In this document: positions 9,802 to 17,997 of the stretch, one piece after another | How the letters are laid out: every line of letters begins with the position of its first letter | How positions within the stretch are numbered: the first letter of the stretch is position 1 | Notes under the pieces: model-generated | What the model saw: the letters and a program-made list of their open reading frames with translations, nothing else | Databases searched by the model: none | Told to the model about the DNA's origin: nothing | NCBI RefSeq assembly: GCF_004683965.1 | Contig: NZ_CP038436.1 | Location: 1,488,001-1,552,000, forward strand | Length of the DNA stretch: 64,000 nucleotides | Direction: 5' to 3' | DNA from: Nocardioides seonyuensis | GTDB taxonomy: Bacteria > Actinomycetota > Actinomycetes > Propionibacteriales > Nocardioidaceae | Program-made: the position numbers and the translations under genes

Positions 9802-11328
9802 TCAGTCCTTCCGGAACATCTCGAGCATCCGGAGGGTCACGAGGAACCCGCCGAAGATGTTGATGCTGGCCACCAGCACGGCGACGAGCGCGAGCGCGGT
9901 CACGACTGCGTTGTCGCTGCCGACCTGGAGGATGCCGCCGACCAGGATGATCCCCGAGATGGCATTGGTCTCGCTCATCAGGGGCGTGTGCAGGGCGTGC
10001 GCGACGTTGGAGATCACGTAGTAGCCGACGAAGACCGCGAGGGCGAAGACGGTGAAGTGGCCCAGGAACTCCGCAGGCGAGTACATCGCGAGCACGGCGA
10101 AGAGGACCGCAGCCAGCGCGCCGGCGAAGACCTTCCTCCTCGGGTCGGCGGGCTTCTTCGGCTCCGGCTCCGGCTGCGCGGCGGCCGGTGCCGTGGGGGC
10201 AGCGCTCACCTGGACCGGCGGCGGTGGCCACATCACCTCCCCCTCACGGGTCACCGCGATGCCGCGCTGGACCACGTCGTCCATGTCGAGGACGAGCTGA
10301 CCGTCCTTCTCGGGGGTCAGCAGCTTGAGGAGGTTGACGACGTTGGTGCCGAAGAGCTGGCTCGTCTGCGCGGCGAGGCGGCCGGCGAGGTCGGTGTAGC
10401 CGAGCACGACCACGCCGTTGTCGGTCACGATCCGCTCGTCCTTGACCGTCGCGGCGGCGTTGCCGCCGTTGGCCGCGGCCATGTCGACGATGACGCTGCC
10501 GTCGCGCATGCCGGCGATCGTCTCGGGGGTGATCAGCTTGGGCGCCGGCCGACCGGGGATCAGCGCGGTCGTGATGACGATGTCGGCAGCGCGGGCCTCC
10601 TCGTCGTACATCAGCGCGGTCGCGGCCTCCTGCTCGGCCGTCATCTCCTTGGCGTAGCCGTCGGAGCTGACCTCCTGCTCCATCTCGACGCGCACGAACT
10701 CCGCACCCATGGACTCGACCTGCTCGGCCACCTCGGGGCGTACGTCGAAGGCGCGCACGATCGCGCCCATCGACGAGGCCGCGCCGATCGCGGCCAGGCC
10801 GGCCACGCCGGCACCCACGACGAAGACGCGGGCCGGGTTGGTCTTGCCGGCAGCGGTCACCTGGCCGGTGAACATCTGGCCGAACTCGTGGGCGGCCTCG
10901 ATGACCGCGCGGTAGCCCGCGACGTTGGCCATCGAGGACAGCACGTCCATGGACTGGGCACGCGAGATGCGCGGGACGGCGTCCATCGCGAGCGCGGTCA
11001 CGCCCGCCGCAGCCAGCCGCTCGACGAGCTCAGGGCTACGGGCGGGCGCCATCAGGGAGATGACGGTGGCGCCCCGGCGGAGCCGCCCGATCTCCTCGTC
11101 GGTGGGGGCGTTGACCTTGACGATGATGTCGCTGGACCACACCTGCTCGGCGTCGCCCACCGTGATGCCCGCGTCGGTGAACGCCTGGTCCGGCGCGGCC
11201 GCGGCCTCGCCTGCCCCGGCCTCGACGACGACGTCGTAGCCCAGCTTGGTCAGCTGTTCGGCGGTCTTGGGGGTCGCAGCGACCAGTGTCTCGCCGGGAC
11301 GGGACTCGCGGGGGATGCCGATGCGCAC
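9802..11328 (-). CDS. pntA: NAD(P) transhydrogenase subunit alpha (fused dI plus four-helix segment)
   Basis: The 508-residue product matches the length of fused PntA proteins such as the E. coli enzyme. It begins [17 protein letters not shown], the Ala-dehydrogenase/PNT N-terminus. The NAD-binding loop [14 protein letters not shown] lies near 168-181. A Pro/Glu/Ala-rich linker (about 375-395) leads to four C-terminal helices (about 400-495). Many actinobacteria split these into PntAA and PntAB, and here they are one polypeptide. The GTG start has AGGAGG 5 nt upstream. The pnt promoter should lie in 11329-11419. Confidence 0.95.
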   Translation of the reverse strand: MRIGIPRESRPGETLVAATPKTAEQLTKLGYDVVVEAGAGEAAAAPDQAFTDAGITVGDAEQVWSSDIIVKVNAPTDEEIGRLRRGATVISLMAPARSPELVERLAAAGVTALAMDAVPRISRAQSMDVLSSMANVAGYRAVIEAAHEFGQMFTGQVTAAGKTNPARVFVVGAGVAGLAAIGAASSMGAIVRAFDVRPEVAEQVESMGAEFVRVEMEQEVSSDGYAKEMTAEQEAATALMYDEEARAADIVITTALIPGRPAPKLITPETIAGMRDGSVIVDMAAANGGNAAATVKDERIVTDNGVVVLGYTDLAGRLAAQTSQLFGTNVVNLLKLLTPEKDGQLVLDMDDVVQRGIAVTREGEVMWPPPPVQVSAAPTAPAAAQPEPEPKKPADPRRKVFAGALAAVLFAVLAMYSPAEFLGHFTVFALAVFVGYYVISNVAHALHTPLMSETNAISGIILVGGILQVGSDNAVVTALALVAVLVASINIFGGFLVTLRMLEMFRKD

Positions 11329-11419
11329 GGGTGCCTCCTGAAGGTGTGAGCGGGCCTCAAGTTACACGCGCCCTTCTCGCACCCGACTTCGTCTCAGGTG
11401 GCCTCCGTCACGCCCTCGC

Positions 11420-13729
11420 TCAGACGAACGCGTCCTCCGGCTCCAGCACCTGGTCGGGACGCAGGTGCGGCCGCTCGAGCTTCTCGCCCTCGACGTCGAC
11501 GTTCGGCAGGACGCGGTCGAGCCACGCCGGGATCCACCACGCCTTCTCGCCGAGCAGGTAGAGCACCGCCGGGATCAGCACCAGCCGCACCACGAAGGCG
11601 TCCAGGACGATGGCGGCCGCGAGCGCGAAGCCCATCGACTGGATGATCGGCTCGGTCTGCAGGATGAAGGCCGCGAACACCGCGATCATGATCGCCGCGG
11701 CCGCGGTCACCACGCGCGCACTGTTGCGGAAGCCGTCGACGACAGCGTCCCTCGTCGACATGCCGTGCACGTGGGCCTCACGCATCCGGGTCACCAGGAA
11801 CACCTGGTAGTCCATCGCCAGCCCGAAGACCATCCCGATCAGGATGATCGGCATGAAGGAGACGATCGGCTGGCCCTCGACGATGCCCAGCGCTCCGTCC
11901 TGGAACACCAGCACGGTCGTGCCGAGGGTCGCCAGCACGGAGAGCAGGAAGCCCAGGGTGGCGGTCAGCGGCACCAGGATGGATCGGAAGACCAGCACCA
12001 GCAGCACGAACGCCAGCCCGATGACCACGGCCAGGTAGACCGGCAGCGCGTCGCTGAGGCGCTCGGACACGTCGGAGGTGATCGCGGTCAGACCGGTGAC
12101 CCCGGTCGTGGCGCCCGACTCCGCCTCGATGCCAGCCTGGCCCTCGCGCAGGTCGGCGAGCAGCTCCTCGGTCGCGACCTCGTCGGGTCCGGTGGTCGGG
12201 GTGACCAGGACCTGCGCACCGGTGCCGTCCTCGTTGGTCATCACGACCTGGGCGTTGGCGACGCCGTCCTGCCCGGCGGCCCACTCGGCCACCTGCCCGA
12301 AGGCCGGGCCGCGCTCGTCCTCGGGGACGTCGCGAGCGTCGACCACGACCACCAGCGGCCCCTCGCGGCCGGGGCCGAAGGACTGGGCGATCAGGTCGGT
12401 GGCCTGGCGCTGGGTTGTCGAGGTCGGCTTGGTGCCGTCGGTGGGGAACGCGAGGTGCAGGTCCTTGACCGGGAAGGCCAGGACCCCGAGCAGTACGACG
12501 ACCAGCACGGCGAACACGGCCGGCGCCTTGCCGACGAGCCGGGCCCAGCGCACGCCGTTGTTGAGGACGAGCCCGTCGGCCTCCCGCGCGGGGGCGTGCC
12601 TGATGACCTGGCCGCCGAAGGCCTTGGACTTCAGCATGCCCAGCATCGCGGGCAGGAGCGTGAGCGCGGCCAGCACGGCCAGCGTCACACCGGTCGCCGC
12701 GGCGAAGCCCATCGAGGTGAGGAACGGGATCTGCACGACGATCAGCGCGGCAAGGGCGATGACGACGGTGAGGCCGGCGAAGACGACCGCCGACCCGGCG
12801 GTTCCGACGGCGATCGCGACGGCCTCGCGCCGGTCGTCGGTGTGGTGCAGCTCGGACCGATAGCGCGCCAGGATGAACAGCGTGTAGTCGATGCCGACCG
12901 CGAGCCCGATCATCGTCGCCAGCATCGGGGTGGTGCTGCCGATGTCGGTGAAGTAGGTCATCGCGATGATGCCGACGTTCGTCAGGGCCACCGCCACGAG
13001 GGCGATCACGATCGGCATCCCGGCCGCCACGAGCGAGCCGAAGGTGATGAGCAGGACCACGAGGGCGACGGCCACGCCGATCGCCTCGGACGTCAGCCCC
13101 AGCTCGGTGATGGCGCTCATGCCCGAGCCGTTGGCCTCGAGGCGGAGCCCGCTCTCCTCCGCGACGTCGGCCATCAGCTCCTCGAGGGCGTCGAGGGTCT
13201 CGGGGTCGACCTCGGTCGGCGACTCGACGTCCCAGTCGAAGGACAGGATGCCGACGCGACCGTCCTCGGAGAGCGGCGAGAGGACGTCGGCGTTGGCGCG
13301 GGCGACGTCGAGCGGCTGCCCGCTCTCCTTCGCCGCGTCCAGCATGGCCTGCTCCTGGCCCTGGGCCGCGGCCACAGGGCTCACCAGCTCGAGGTCGCGT
13401 GCGACCTGGGGCAGCTCCGCGATCCCTGCGGTGAGGGCGTCGATCGGGGCGGCGTACTCCTCGTCGGCGAGCCGGTCACCCTCGGGAGCGACGAGCACGA
13501 CGTTGACGGTGGCCCGCGAGAAGGCGTCGATGCTCTCGGGGAACAGCTCCTCCTGGAGGTCGGCGGCCTGCTCCGACTCGATGCCGGGGATCGTGACGGC
13601 GTCACTCATCGGCTTGGCGTTGGTGGCCGCGAAGCCGACCACCGCGCCGAACGCGATCGCCCAGGCCAGCAGGAAGAACGGCCAGCGGCGGTAGGCGGTG
13701 CGGCCGAGTCGGTGGAGCAGGGTTGCCAT
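11420..13729 (-). CDS. MMPL-family RND transporter (TetR-associated)
   Basis: The protein has 769 residues when started at the ATG at 13729, which has AGGAG 8 nt upstream. It shows the two-fold MMPL/RND layout: TM1 (about 16-33), a large extracytoplasmic loop, five helices, then the pattern again in the second half with a second loop near 420-540. Helices such as GLAVGIDYTLFILARYRSEL carry the TM4-type acidic residues used for proton coupling. MMPL proteins export lipids, siderophores or hydrophobic toxins across the plasma membrane. The tetR gene 70 nt upstream on the same strand is the likely local regulator. The substrate is unknown. Confidence 0.9.
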   Translation of the reverse strand: MATLLHRLGRTAYRRWPFFLLAWAIAFGAVVGFAATNAKPMSDAVTIPGIESEQAADLQEELFPESIDAFSRATVNVVLVAPEGDRLADEEYAAPIDALTAGIAELPQVARDLELVSPVAAAQGQEQAMLDAAKESGQPLDVARANADVLSPLSEDGRVGILSFDWDVESPTEVDPETLDALEELMADVAEESGLRLEANGSGMSAITELGLTSEAIGVAVALVVLLITFGSLVAAGMPIVIALVAVALTNVGIIAMTYFTDIGSTTPMLATMIGLAVGIDYTLFILARYRSELHHTDDRREAVAIAVGTAGSAVVFAGLTVVIALAALIVVQIPFLTSMGFAAATGVTLAVLAALTLLPAMLGMLKSKAFGGQVIRHAPAREADGLVLNNGVRWARLVGKAPAVFAVLVVVLLGVLAFPVKDLHLAFPTDGTKPTSTTQRQATDLIAQSFGPGREGPLVVVVDARDVPEDERGPAFGQVAEWAAGQDGVANAQVVMTNEDGTGAQVLVTPTTGPDEVATEELLADLREGQAGIEAESGATTGVTGLTAITSDVSERLSDALPVYLAVVIGLAFVLLVLVFRSILVPLTATLGFLLSVLATLGTTVLVFQDGALGIVEGQPIVSFMPIILIGMVFGLAMDYQVFLVTRMREAHVHGMSTRDAVVDGFRNSARVVTAAAAIMIAVFAAFILQTEPIIQSMGFALAAAIVLDAFVVRLVLIPAVLYLLGEKAWWIPAWLDRVLPNVDVEGEKLERPHLRPDQVLEPEDAFV

Positions 13730-13799
13730 GCGGGGATCTCCTGGGACGGATCGGAAATGCGGGCGGGTCCCCGGGCGAGGCCCGGGGAGGTGCGGAGGG

Positions 13800-14408
13800 T
13801 CAGGCGAACAGCTCGCGCGCCGTGTCGAGGGCGGCGTCGAAGAGCTCGGTGAGCGGTCGGTCCGGCGCGGCCGGCGCCTCGGCACCGGGCACCAGGGACC
13901 CGAGGGAGCAGTCGAACAGCGCCACCATGAGGCGGACGAGGATGACGGCGCGGTCGGCGCCGAACGACTCACCCTCGCGCTGCAGGATGTGTCCGACGAG
14001 CGACGCGGTGACCTGCTCGAAGCGCCCGTGCACCTCGAGCAGCAGTCGCGGGTTGGTGACGATGACGGCGCGGTGAAGCTCCAGCTGGCTGCGGTCGTAC
14101 TGCTCCTCGTCGAGGATCCGGTGGGCCAGGACGCGGCAGTCCTCGAGCAGCTCCCCCGTCGGCCCCTGGGCCAGGAACGTCTCGATCGCCTCCCCCTCGA
14201 GGGTCGGCAGCGGGCCGAGCACCGCGTCGAGCTTGGCGGGGAAGTAGTTGAAGAGCGTGCGCCGCGAGACGTCGCTCGCCTCTGCCAGGTCGTCCATCGT
14301 CCAACCGTCGAGGCCGTGGGCCAGGGTCAGCTCGTTGGCCGCTCGCATGATGCGGCGCGCCGTCTCCATGCGCTTGGAGGCGCGCAACGAGGTTGCACTA
14401 TCGAACAT
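13800..14408 (-). CDS. TetR-family transcriptional regulator of the adjacent MMPL exporter
   Basis: The 202-residue product has an N-terminal helix-turn-helix of TetR type: WTMDDLAEASDVSRRTLFNYF at about 34-54 contains the recognition helix. The C-terminal two-thirds is an effector-binding domain of no assigned class. I chose the ATG at 14408 because it gives a normal TetR N-terminus; the longer frame starting at 14501 enters upp. The start codon is surrounded by TGCACT/AGTGCA half-sites (14394-14433), which indicates autoregulation by occlusion of its own 5' end. The MMPL gene follows on the same strand, so repressor and pump are probably controlled together. Confidence 0.9.
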   Translation of the reverse strand: MFDSATSLRASKRMETARRIMRAANELTLAHGLDGWTMDDLAEASDVSRRTLFNYFPAKLDAVLGPLPTLEGEAIETFLAQGPTGELLEDCRVLAHRILDEEQYDRSQLELHRAVIVTNPRLLLEVHGRFEQVTASLVGHILQREGESFGADRAVILVRLMVALFDCSLGSLVPGAEAPAAPDRPLTELFDAALDTARELFA

Positions 14409-14433
14409 GGAGTGCAGTATTGCACTCAGTGCA
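14394..14433. promoter_or_regulatory. TetR operator: four TGCACT/AGTGCA half-sites
   Basis: TGCACT (14394-14399), AGTGCA (14411-14416), TGCACT (14421-14426) and AGTGCA (14428-14433) form overlapping inverted repeats. The clearest is GAGTGCA-GTAT-TGCACTC at 14410-14427, perfect 7-bp arms. The start codon of tetR lies between the first two half-sites. Such symmetry next to a tetR gene is the normal look of its own operator. Confidence 0.7.
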
Positions 14434-14463
14434 AAGAGTCGCCCAATCGGCGGAGGGCCAGGG

Positions 14464-15105
14464 TCAGTGGGCCAGGCCGTAGAGCCGGTCGCCGGCGTCA
14501 CCCAGGCCGGGCACGATGTAGCCGTGCTCGTTGAGGCGCTCGTCCTGCGCGGCCGTCACCACGGTCACGGGAACCTCGAGCCCCTGGAGCCCCGCCTCGA
14601 GGTTGGCGACGCCCTCGGGCGCGACGAGCAGGCAGATGGCGGTGATGTCGTCGGCACCGCGATCGGTCAGGAAACGGATCGCCGCGGCCAGCGTGCCCCC
14701 GGTCGCGAGCATCGGGTCGAGCACGTAGCACTGGCGCCCGGAGAGGTCCTCGGGGAGCCGCTCGGCGTAGGTGGAGGCCTCGAGCGTCTCCTCGTTGCGC
14801 ACCATGCCCAGGAAGCCGACCTCGGCGGTCGGAAGCAGGCGCATCATGCCGTCGAGCATGCCCAGCCCGGCGCGCAGGATCGGCACGACCAACGGCTTGG
14901 GGGAAGCCAGGTGGACACCCGTCGTGGGGGCCACCGGAGTCGAGATCTTGTGGGGCTCGACGCGCACCTCGCGGGTGGCCTCGTAGGCGAGCAGGGTCAC
15001 CAGCTCGTCGGTGAGGCGGCGGAACGTCGGCGAGTCGGTCCCGGTGTCTCGGAGCACCGTGAGCTTGTGGGAGACGAGCGGGTGGTCGACGACGTGCAGA
15101 CGCAT
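14464..15105 (-). CDS. upp: Uracil phosphoribosyltransferase
   Basis: The 213-residue enzyme converts uracil and PRPP to UMP in pyrimidine salvage. The PRPP-binding loop is [11 protein letters not shown], matching the DPMLATGGS pattern of Upp, and [14 protein letters not shown] carries the conserved substrate-loop Arg. The C-terminus GDAGDRLYG is the uracil-binding end. The ATG at 15105 gives the usual [11 protein letters not shown] start, and the ten extra upstream codons are not needed. It is divergent from the tadA pair. The 55-bp gap to tetR downstream is mostly operator sequence. Confidence 0.96.
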   Translation of the reverse strand: MRLHVVDHPLVSHKLTVLRDTGTDSPTFRRLTDELVTLLAYEATREVRVEPHKISTPVAPTTGVHLASPKPLVVPILRAGLGMLDGMMRLLPTAEVGFLGMVRNEETLEASTYAERLPEDLSGRQCYVLDPMLATGGTLAAAIRFLTDRGADDITAICLLVAPEGVANLEAGLQGLEVPVTVVTAAQDERLNEHGYIVPGLGDAGDRLYGLAH

Positions 15106-15221
15106 GTGGCGAAGCCTATGCGGAGGCCGTGCCAAAGGGGTTGGCGGCCGTGCTGGTTTCTGGGAGATTGGAGCGTCAGGGATCGAGCGTCGACGAGCAC
15201 TGGTCCACGGAGGGAGCGATC

Positions 15222-15707
15222 ATGCCCGAGCAGAGCGACGGCATCGACTTCGCCGTGGCTGCCATCCGTCAGGACGGCCGCTGGCAGGTCAGCAGGATCG
15301 CGGCGACTGCCTGCGAGTCCGTGGACACGTTGACCCACGCCCTGCGCAGGCTCGACGCCGACGGCGGCGCGCTGGGCATGATCGCCGTCGACGAGGACTT
15401 CTTCGTCCTCGTCAGGGTCTCTGGCTCGGGCGCCAGGGTGCTGCTCTCCGACGTGACCGCAGCCGACGAGTGGGAGCTCGCACAGTCCGCCATCGACTTC
15501 CTCGGCCTCCCCGCCCACGAGGACGACGGCGACCCGGTGCCGGCCGGCGACCTCGACATCCTCGGCGACCTGGGCCTGCCCGCCGCCGACATGGGAGCCC
15601 TGCTCGACGAGGCCGACCTCTACCCCGACGAGATGCTCTCCGACGTCGCCCGGCGCCTCGGGTTCGGCGAGCTCTTCGACGACGCCATCGGGCTGACCAC
15701 TGCATGA
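15222..15707 (+). CDS. tRNA adenosine deaminase-associated protein
   Basis: This is a 161-residue acidic protein starting at the ATG at 15222 (AGGGAG 5 nt upstream). It has the layout of the small actinobacterial protein always found just before tadA: an N-terminal segment IDFAVAAIRQDGRW, then LARRLxADGGALGMIAVDEDFFVLVRV, and a C-terminal DMLSDVARRLGF-like motif. Its biochemical role is not established; annotation rests on synteny and overall pattern. The stop overlaps the tadA ATG (ATGA), so both are made from one mRNA. Confidence 0.85.
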   Translation: MPEQSDGIDFAVAAIRQDGRWQVSRIAATACESVDTLTHALRRLDADGGALGMIAVDEDFFVLVRVSGSGARVLLSDVTAADEWELAQSAIDFLGLPAHEDDGDPVPAGDLDILGDLGLPAADMGALLDEADLYPDEMLSDVARRLGFGELFDDAIGLTTA

Positions 15708-16183
15708 CCTCACCTCTTGCTGAGCCGGCCGCCTCGGTGTGGGCCGGCGCCATGCGACTCGCGCTGGCGGAGGCAGCCGCGGCGGGCGCCGCCGACGACG
15801 TACCCGTCGGCGCGGTCGTCCTAGACCCCTCCGGCGAGCTGATCGGCACCGGCCACAACCTGCGCGAGGCCACCGCCGACCCCACCGCCCACGCCGAAGT
15901 GGTGGCGTTGCGTGCTGCCGCCGCAGCACGTGGCGAGTGGCGGCTCACCGGCTGCACGCTCGTCGTCACCCTCGAGCCCTGCACGATGTGCGCGGGCGCC
16001 GTGGTCCTCTCCCGCGTCGACCGCCTCGTCTTCGGGGCGTACGACGACCGGCTCGGCGCCGCGGGCTCGCTGTGGGACGTCGTCCGCGACCGCAGGCTCA
16101 ACCACCGGCCCGAGGTGGTGGCCGGGGTGCTGGCGGAGGAGTCGCAGGAGCTGCTCGACGGGTTCTTCGCACGCCACCGCTGA
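15704..16183 (+). CDS. tadA: tRNA-specific adenosine deaminase TadA
   Basis: The 159-residue zinc deaminase converts A34 to inosine in tRNA-Arg(ACG). The zinc site is complete: HAE (residues 65-67 in TAHAEVVAL) gives the His ligand and catalytic Glu, and PCTMC supplies the two Cys ligands. The C-terminal LLxxFFARHR segment is typical of TadA. The ATG at 15704 overlaps the preceding stop. A much longer same-frame reading begins inside upp and is rejected. The tRNA-Ser gene lies downstream after a secreted peptidase. Confidence 0.95.
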   Translation: MTSPLAEPAASVWAGAMRLALAEAAAAGAADDVPVGAVVLDPSGELIGTGHNLREATADPTAHAEVVALRAAAAARGEWRLTGCTLVVTLEPCTMCAGAVVLSRVDRLVFGAYDDRLGAAGSLWDVVRDRRLNHRPEVVAGVLAEESQELLDGFFARHR

Positions 16184-16213
16184 GGCCGGCCACAGGGGCG
16201 GCTCGTCCCCGAA

Positions 16214-16229
16214 TGTGACGCAGGTTACA
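16214..16229. promoter_or_regulatory. CRP/GlxR-like site upstream of secreted M28 peptidase
   Basis: TGTGA-N6-TTACA differs by one base from the CRP-family consensus TGTGA-N6-TCACA. It ends 65 bp before the peptidase start, a usual activator distance. A CRP-like regulator is expected in actinobacteria, but none is in the window. Confidence 0.35.
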
Positions 16230-16294
16230 GTCGCTGGCACGGAGGGGCCGACTCGGATGGAGCCCCCCGCCGACACGGAAGGTCTGCATCAACC

Positions 16295-17782
16295 ATGCAC
16301 TCACACCGGAAGACGTTGGCCGTCGCTGCTGCCACCACCACGGCACTTGCGCTGCTGACCATGCCTGCCCAAGGCGCCCCCAACCCCAACAACCCCGAGA
16401 AGATGGCCAAGGCGGTCGAGGTCGCCGACGTCATGGACCACCTCGAGGCGTTCCAGGACATCGCCGACTCCCACGACGGAAACCGCGGCGCCGGCACCTC
16501 CGGCTACGACGCGTCGGGGGCCTATGTCGAGGACACCCTCCGAGCCGCCGGCTACGACACCCAGCGCCAGTGGTTCGACTTCACCTACTTCGAGGTCGTC
16601 TCCTCCAGCCTCACCGTGGGGGGCAGCCCGATCGACGAGAACGTCATGTCCTACAGCCCCTCGACTCCCGTCGGCGGCGTCACCGGACCGCTCGCCGCAC
16701 CGGCCGTCGCGACCGGCTGCGCGGCCGGCGACTGGGCCGGCTTCCCCGCTGGGTCGGTCGCACTGATCAGCCGCGGCGCCTGCGCGTTCGGGGTGAAGGC
16801 CGCCAACGCCAAGACCGCCGGCGCGGTTGCCGCGGTCGTCTACAACAACGAGGAGGGGGAGCTCCACGGCACGCTCGGCGGCCCCGGCGACTACGCGCCC
16901 GCCACCGGCATCACGCAGGCCGACGGCAAGGCGCTGCTGGCCCGGCTGGGCGAGACCACCACGTTCGAGGCCCAGACCGTGCTCGAGGAGCGCAGCACCT
17001 TCAACGTCCTCGCCGAGACCGACAAGGGCCGCGACGACAACGTCGTCATGATGGGCGCCCACCTCGACTCCGTGAACGACGGACCCGGCATCAACGACAA
17101 CGGCACCGGTTCGGCCGCCCTCCTCGAGACGGCGGTCCAGCTGGCGAAGGCCAACAAGCTCAACAACAAGCTCCGCTTCGCCTGGTGGGGCGCGGAGGAG
17201 CACGGCCTGCTCGGCTCGGAGCACTACGTCGCCGACCTGAAGGAGAACGACCCGGCCGCGCTGGAGGACATCGCGACCTACCTCAACTTCGACATGGTGG
17301 GCTCGCCCAACCACATCATCGGTGTCTACGACGCCGACCAGTCGACCTACGAGGCCGACGTCGACGTGCCCGAGGGCTCCGCCGAGACCGAGGACGTCCT
17401 GACCGACTGGTTCGACAGCCAGGACCAGGCGTGGGTCGACACCCCGTTCAGCGGCCGGTCCGACTACGCCGCCTTCATCGACGCGGGCATCCCGTCCTCG
17501 GGCCTGTTCACCGGGGCCGACGACGTCAAGACCGAGGAGCAGGAGGACCTGTTCGGTGGCACCGCCGGGATCATCCTCGACCCGAACTACCACACGCCCG
17601 AGGACGACATCTCCAACCTCAACGTCGACGCCCTCGACGTCATGAGCGACGCCATCGCGGCTTCGGCCATCTTGCTGGCGCAGGACACCAGCGACATCAA
17701 CAACAAGCGCAGCCGGGGCAAGTCCGGGAAGCCGGGTCCCGACGTCGTCGTGATGGAGCACGTGGCGCACCACCTCCGCTGA
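16295..17782 (+). CDS. Secreted M28-family zinc aminopeptidase with PA domain
   Basis: The 495-residue protein has a signal peptide (residues 1-28, cleavage near AQG-AP). A PA (protease-associated) domain at about 125-225 is inserted before the catalytic core, as in Streptomyces-type leucine aminopeptidases. Co-catalytic zinc ligands can be placed: H256 (GAHLDS), D268 (INDNGTG), E301/E302 (AEEHG), D333 (NFDMVGS) and H433 (NYHTPEDD). The family removes N-terminal hydrophobic residues outside the cell. The C-terminal 40 residues are basic and low in complexity. A CRP-like site lies upstream. It is monocistronic, with tRNA-Ser following. Confidence 0.93.
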   Translation: MHSHRKTLAVAAATTTALALLTMPAQGAPNPNNPEKMAKAVEVADVMDHLEAFQDIADSHDGNRGAGTSGYDASGAYVEDTLRAAGYDTQRQWFDFTYFEVVSSSLTVGGSPIDENVMSYSPSTPVGGVTGPLAAPAVATGCAAGDWAGFPAGSVALISRGACAFGVKAANAKTAGAVAAVVYNNEEGELHGTLGGPGDYAPATGITQADGKALLARLGETTTFEAQTVLEERSTFNVLAETDKGRDDNVVMMGAHLDSVNDGPGINDNGTGSAALLETAVQLAKANKLNNKLRFAWWGAEEHGLLGSEHYVADLKENDPAALEDIATYLNFDMVGSPNHIIGVYDADQSTYEADVDVPEGSAETEDVLTDWFDSQDQAWVDTPFSGRSDYAAFIDAGIPSSGLFTGADDVKTEEQEDLFGGTAGIILDPNYHTPEDDISNLNVDALDVMSDAIAASAILLAQDTSDINNKRSRGKSGKPGPDVVVMEHVAHHLR

Positions 17783-17824
17783 GTGATTTAGCGCCTCGGC
17801 CGCTCGGGCGGTAATCTCTCCCGC

Positions 17825-17911
17825 GGTGGCGTGTCCGAGCGGCCGAAGGTGCATCACTCGAAATGATGTGTGGGGTCAAACCCACCGTGGGTTCAAATCC
17901 CACCGCCACCG
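17825..17911 (+). tRNA. tRNA-Ser (anticodon CGA)
   Basis: The 7-bp acceptor stem GGTGGCG pairs with CGCCACC (17904-17910). The anticodon stem CATCA/TGATG encloses the loop CTCGAAA with anticodon CGA, decoding UCG. A long variable arm marks class II tRNA, and the T-loop GTTCAAATC is standard. The discriminator base is G, and CCA is not encoded. A -10-like TAATCT lies at 17812-17817. Confidence 0.95.
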
Positions 17912-17918
17912 CAGATTG

Positions 17919-17965
17919 GATCGTGGAGCTTCGGTGTCACAACGTGACGCGGAAGCTCCACGATC
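17919..17965. terminator. 47-nt near-perfect hairpin between tRNA-Ser and copCD
   Basis: GATCGTGGAGCTTC (17919-17932) pairs with GAAGCTCCACGATC (17952-17965). An inner stem GTCAC/GTGAC closes on an AAC loop (17941-17943). The only defects are in the 3-nt joint GGT against GCG. It starts 8 nt after the tRNA and ends before the convergent copCD stop, so bidirectional termination is the simplest role. There is no U-tract. Confidence 0.6.
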
Positions 17966-17997
17966 TGATTTCGGCCCGCCGCCCGCCAGGCGCGTGC

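Noticed and set aside
11465..13852. 795-codon plus-strand frame opposite the MMPL gene
   Set aside because: It is rich in His/Asp/Gly/Arg with no recognisable motif and mirrors the MMPL codon structure.
17825..17965. tRNA-Ser as an integration site for a mobile element
   Set aside because: No integrase, no duplicated tRNA 3' end and no foreign-looking genes were found in the flanks; the hairpin is reported separately.
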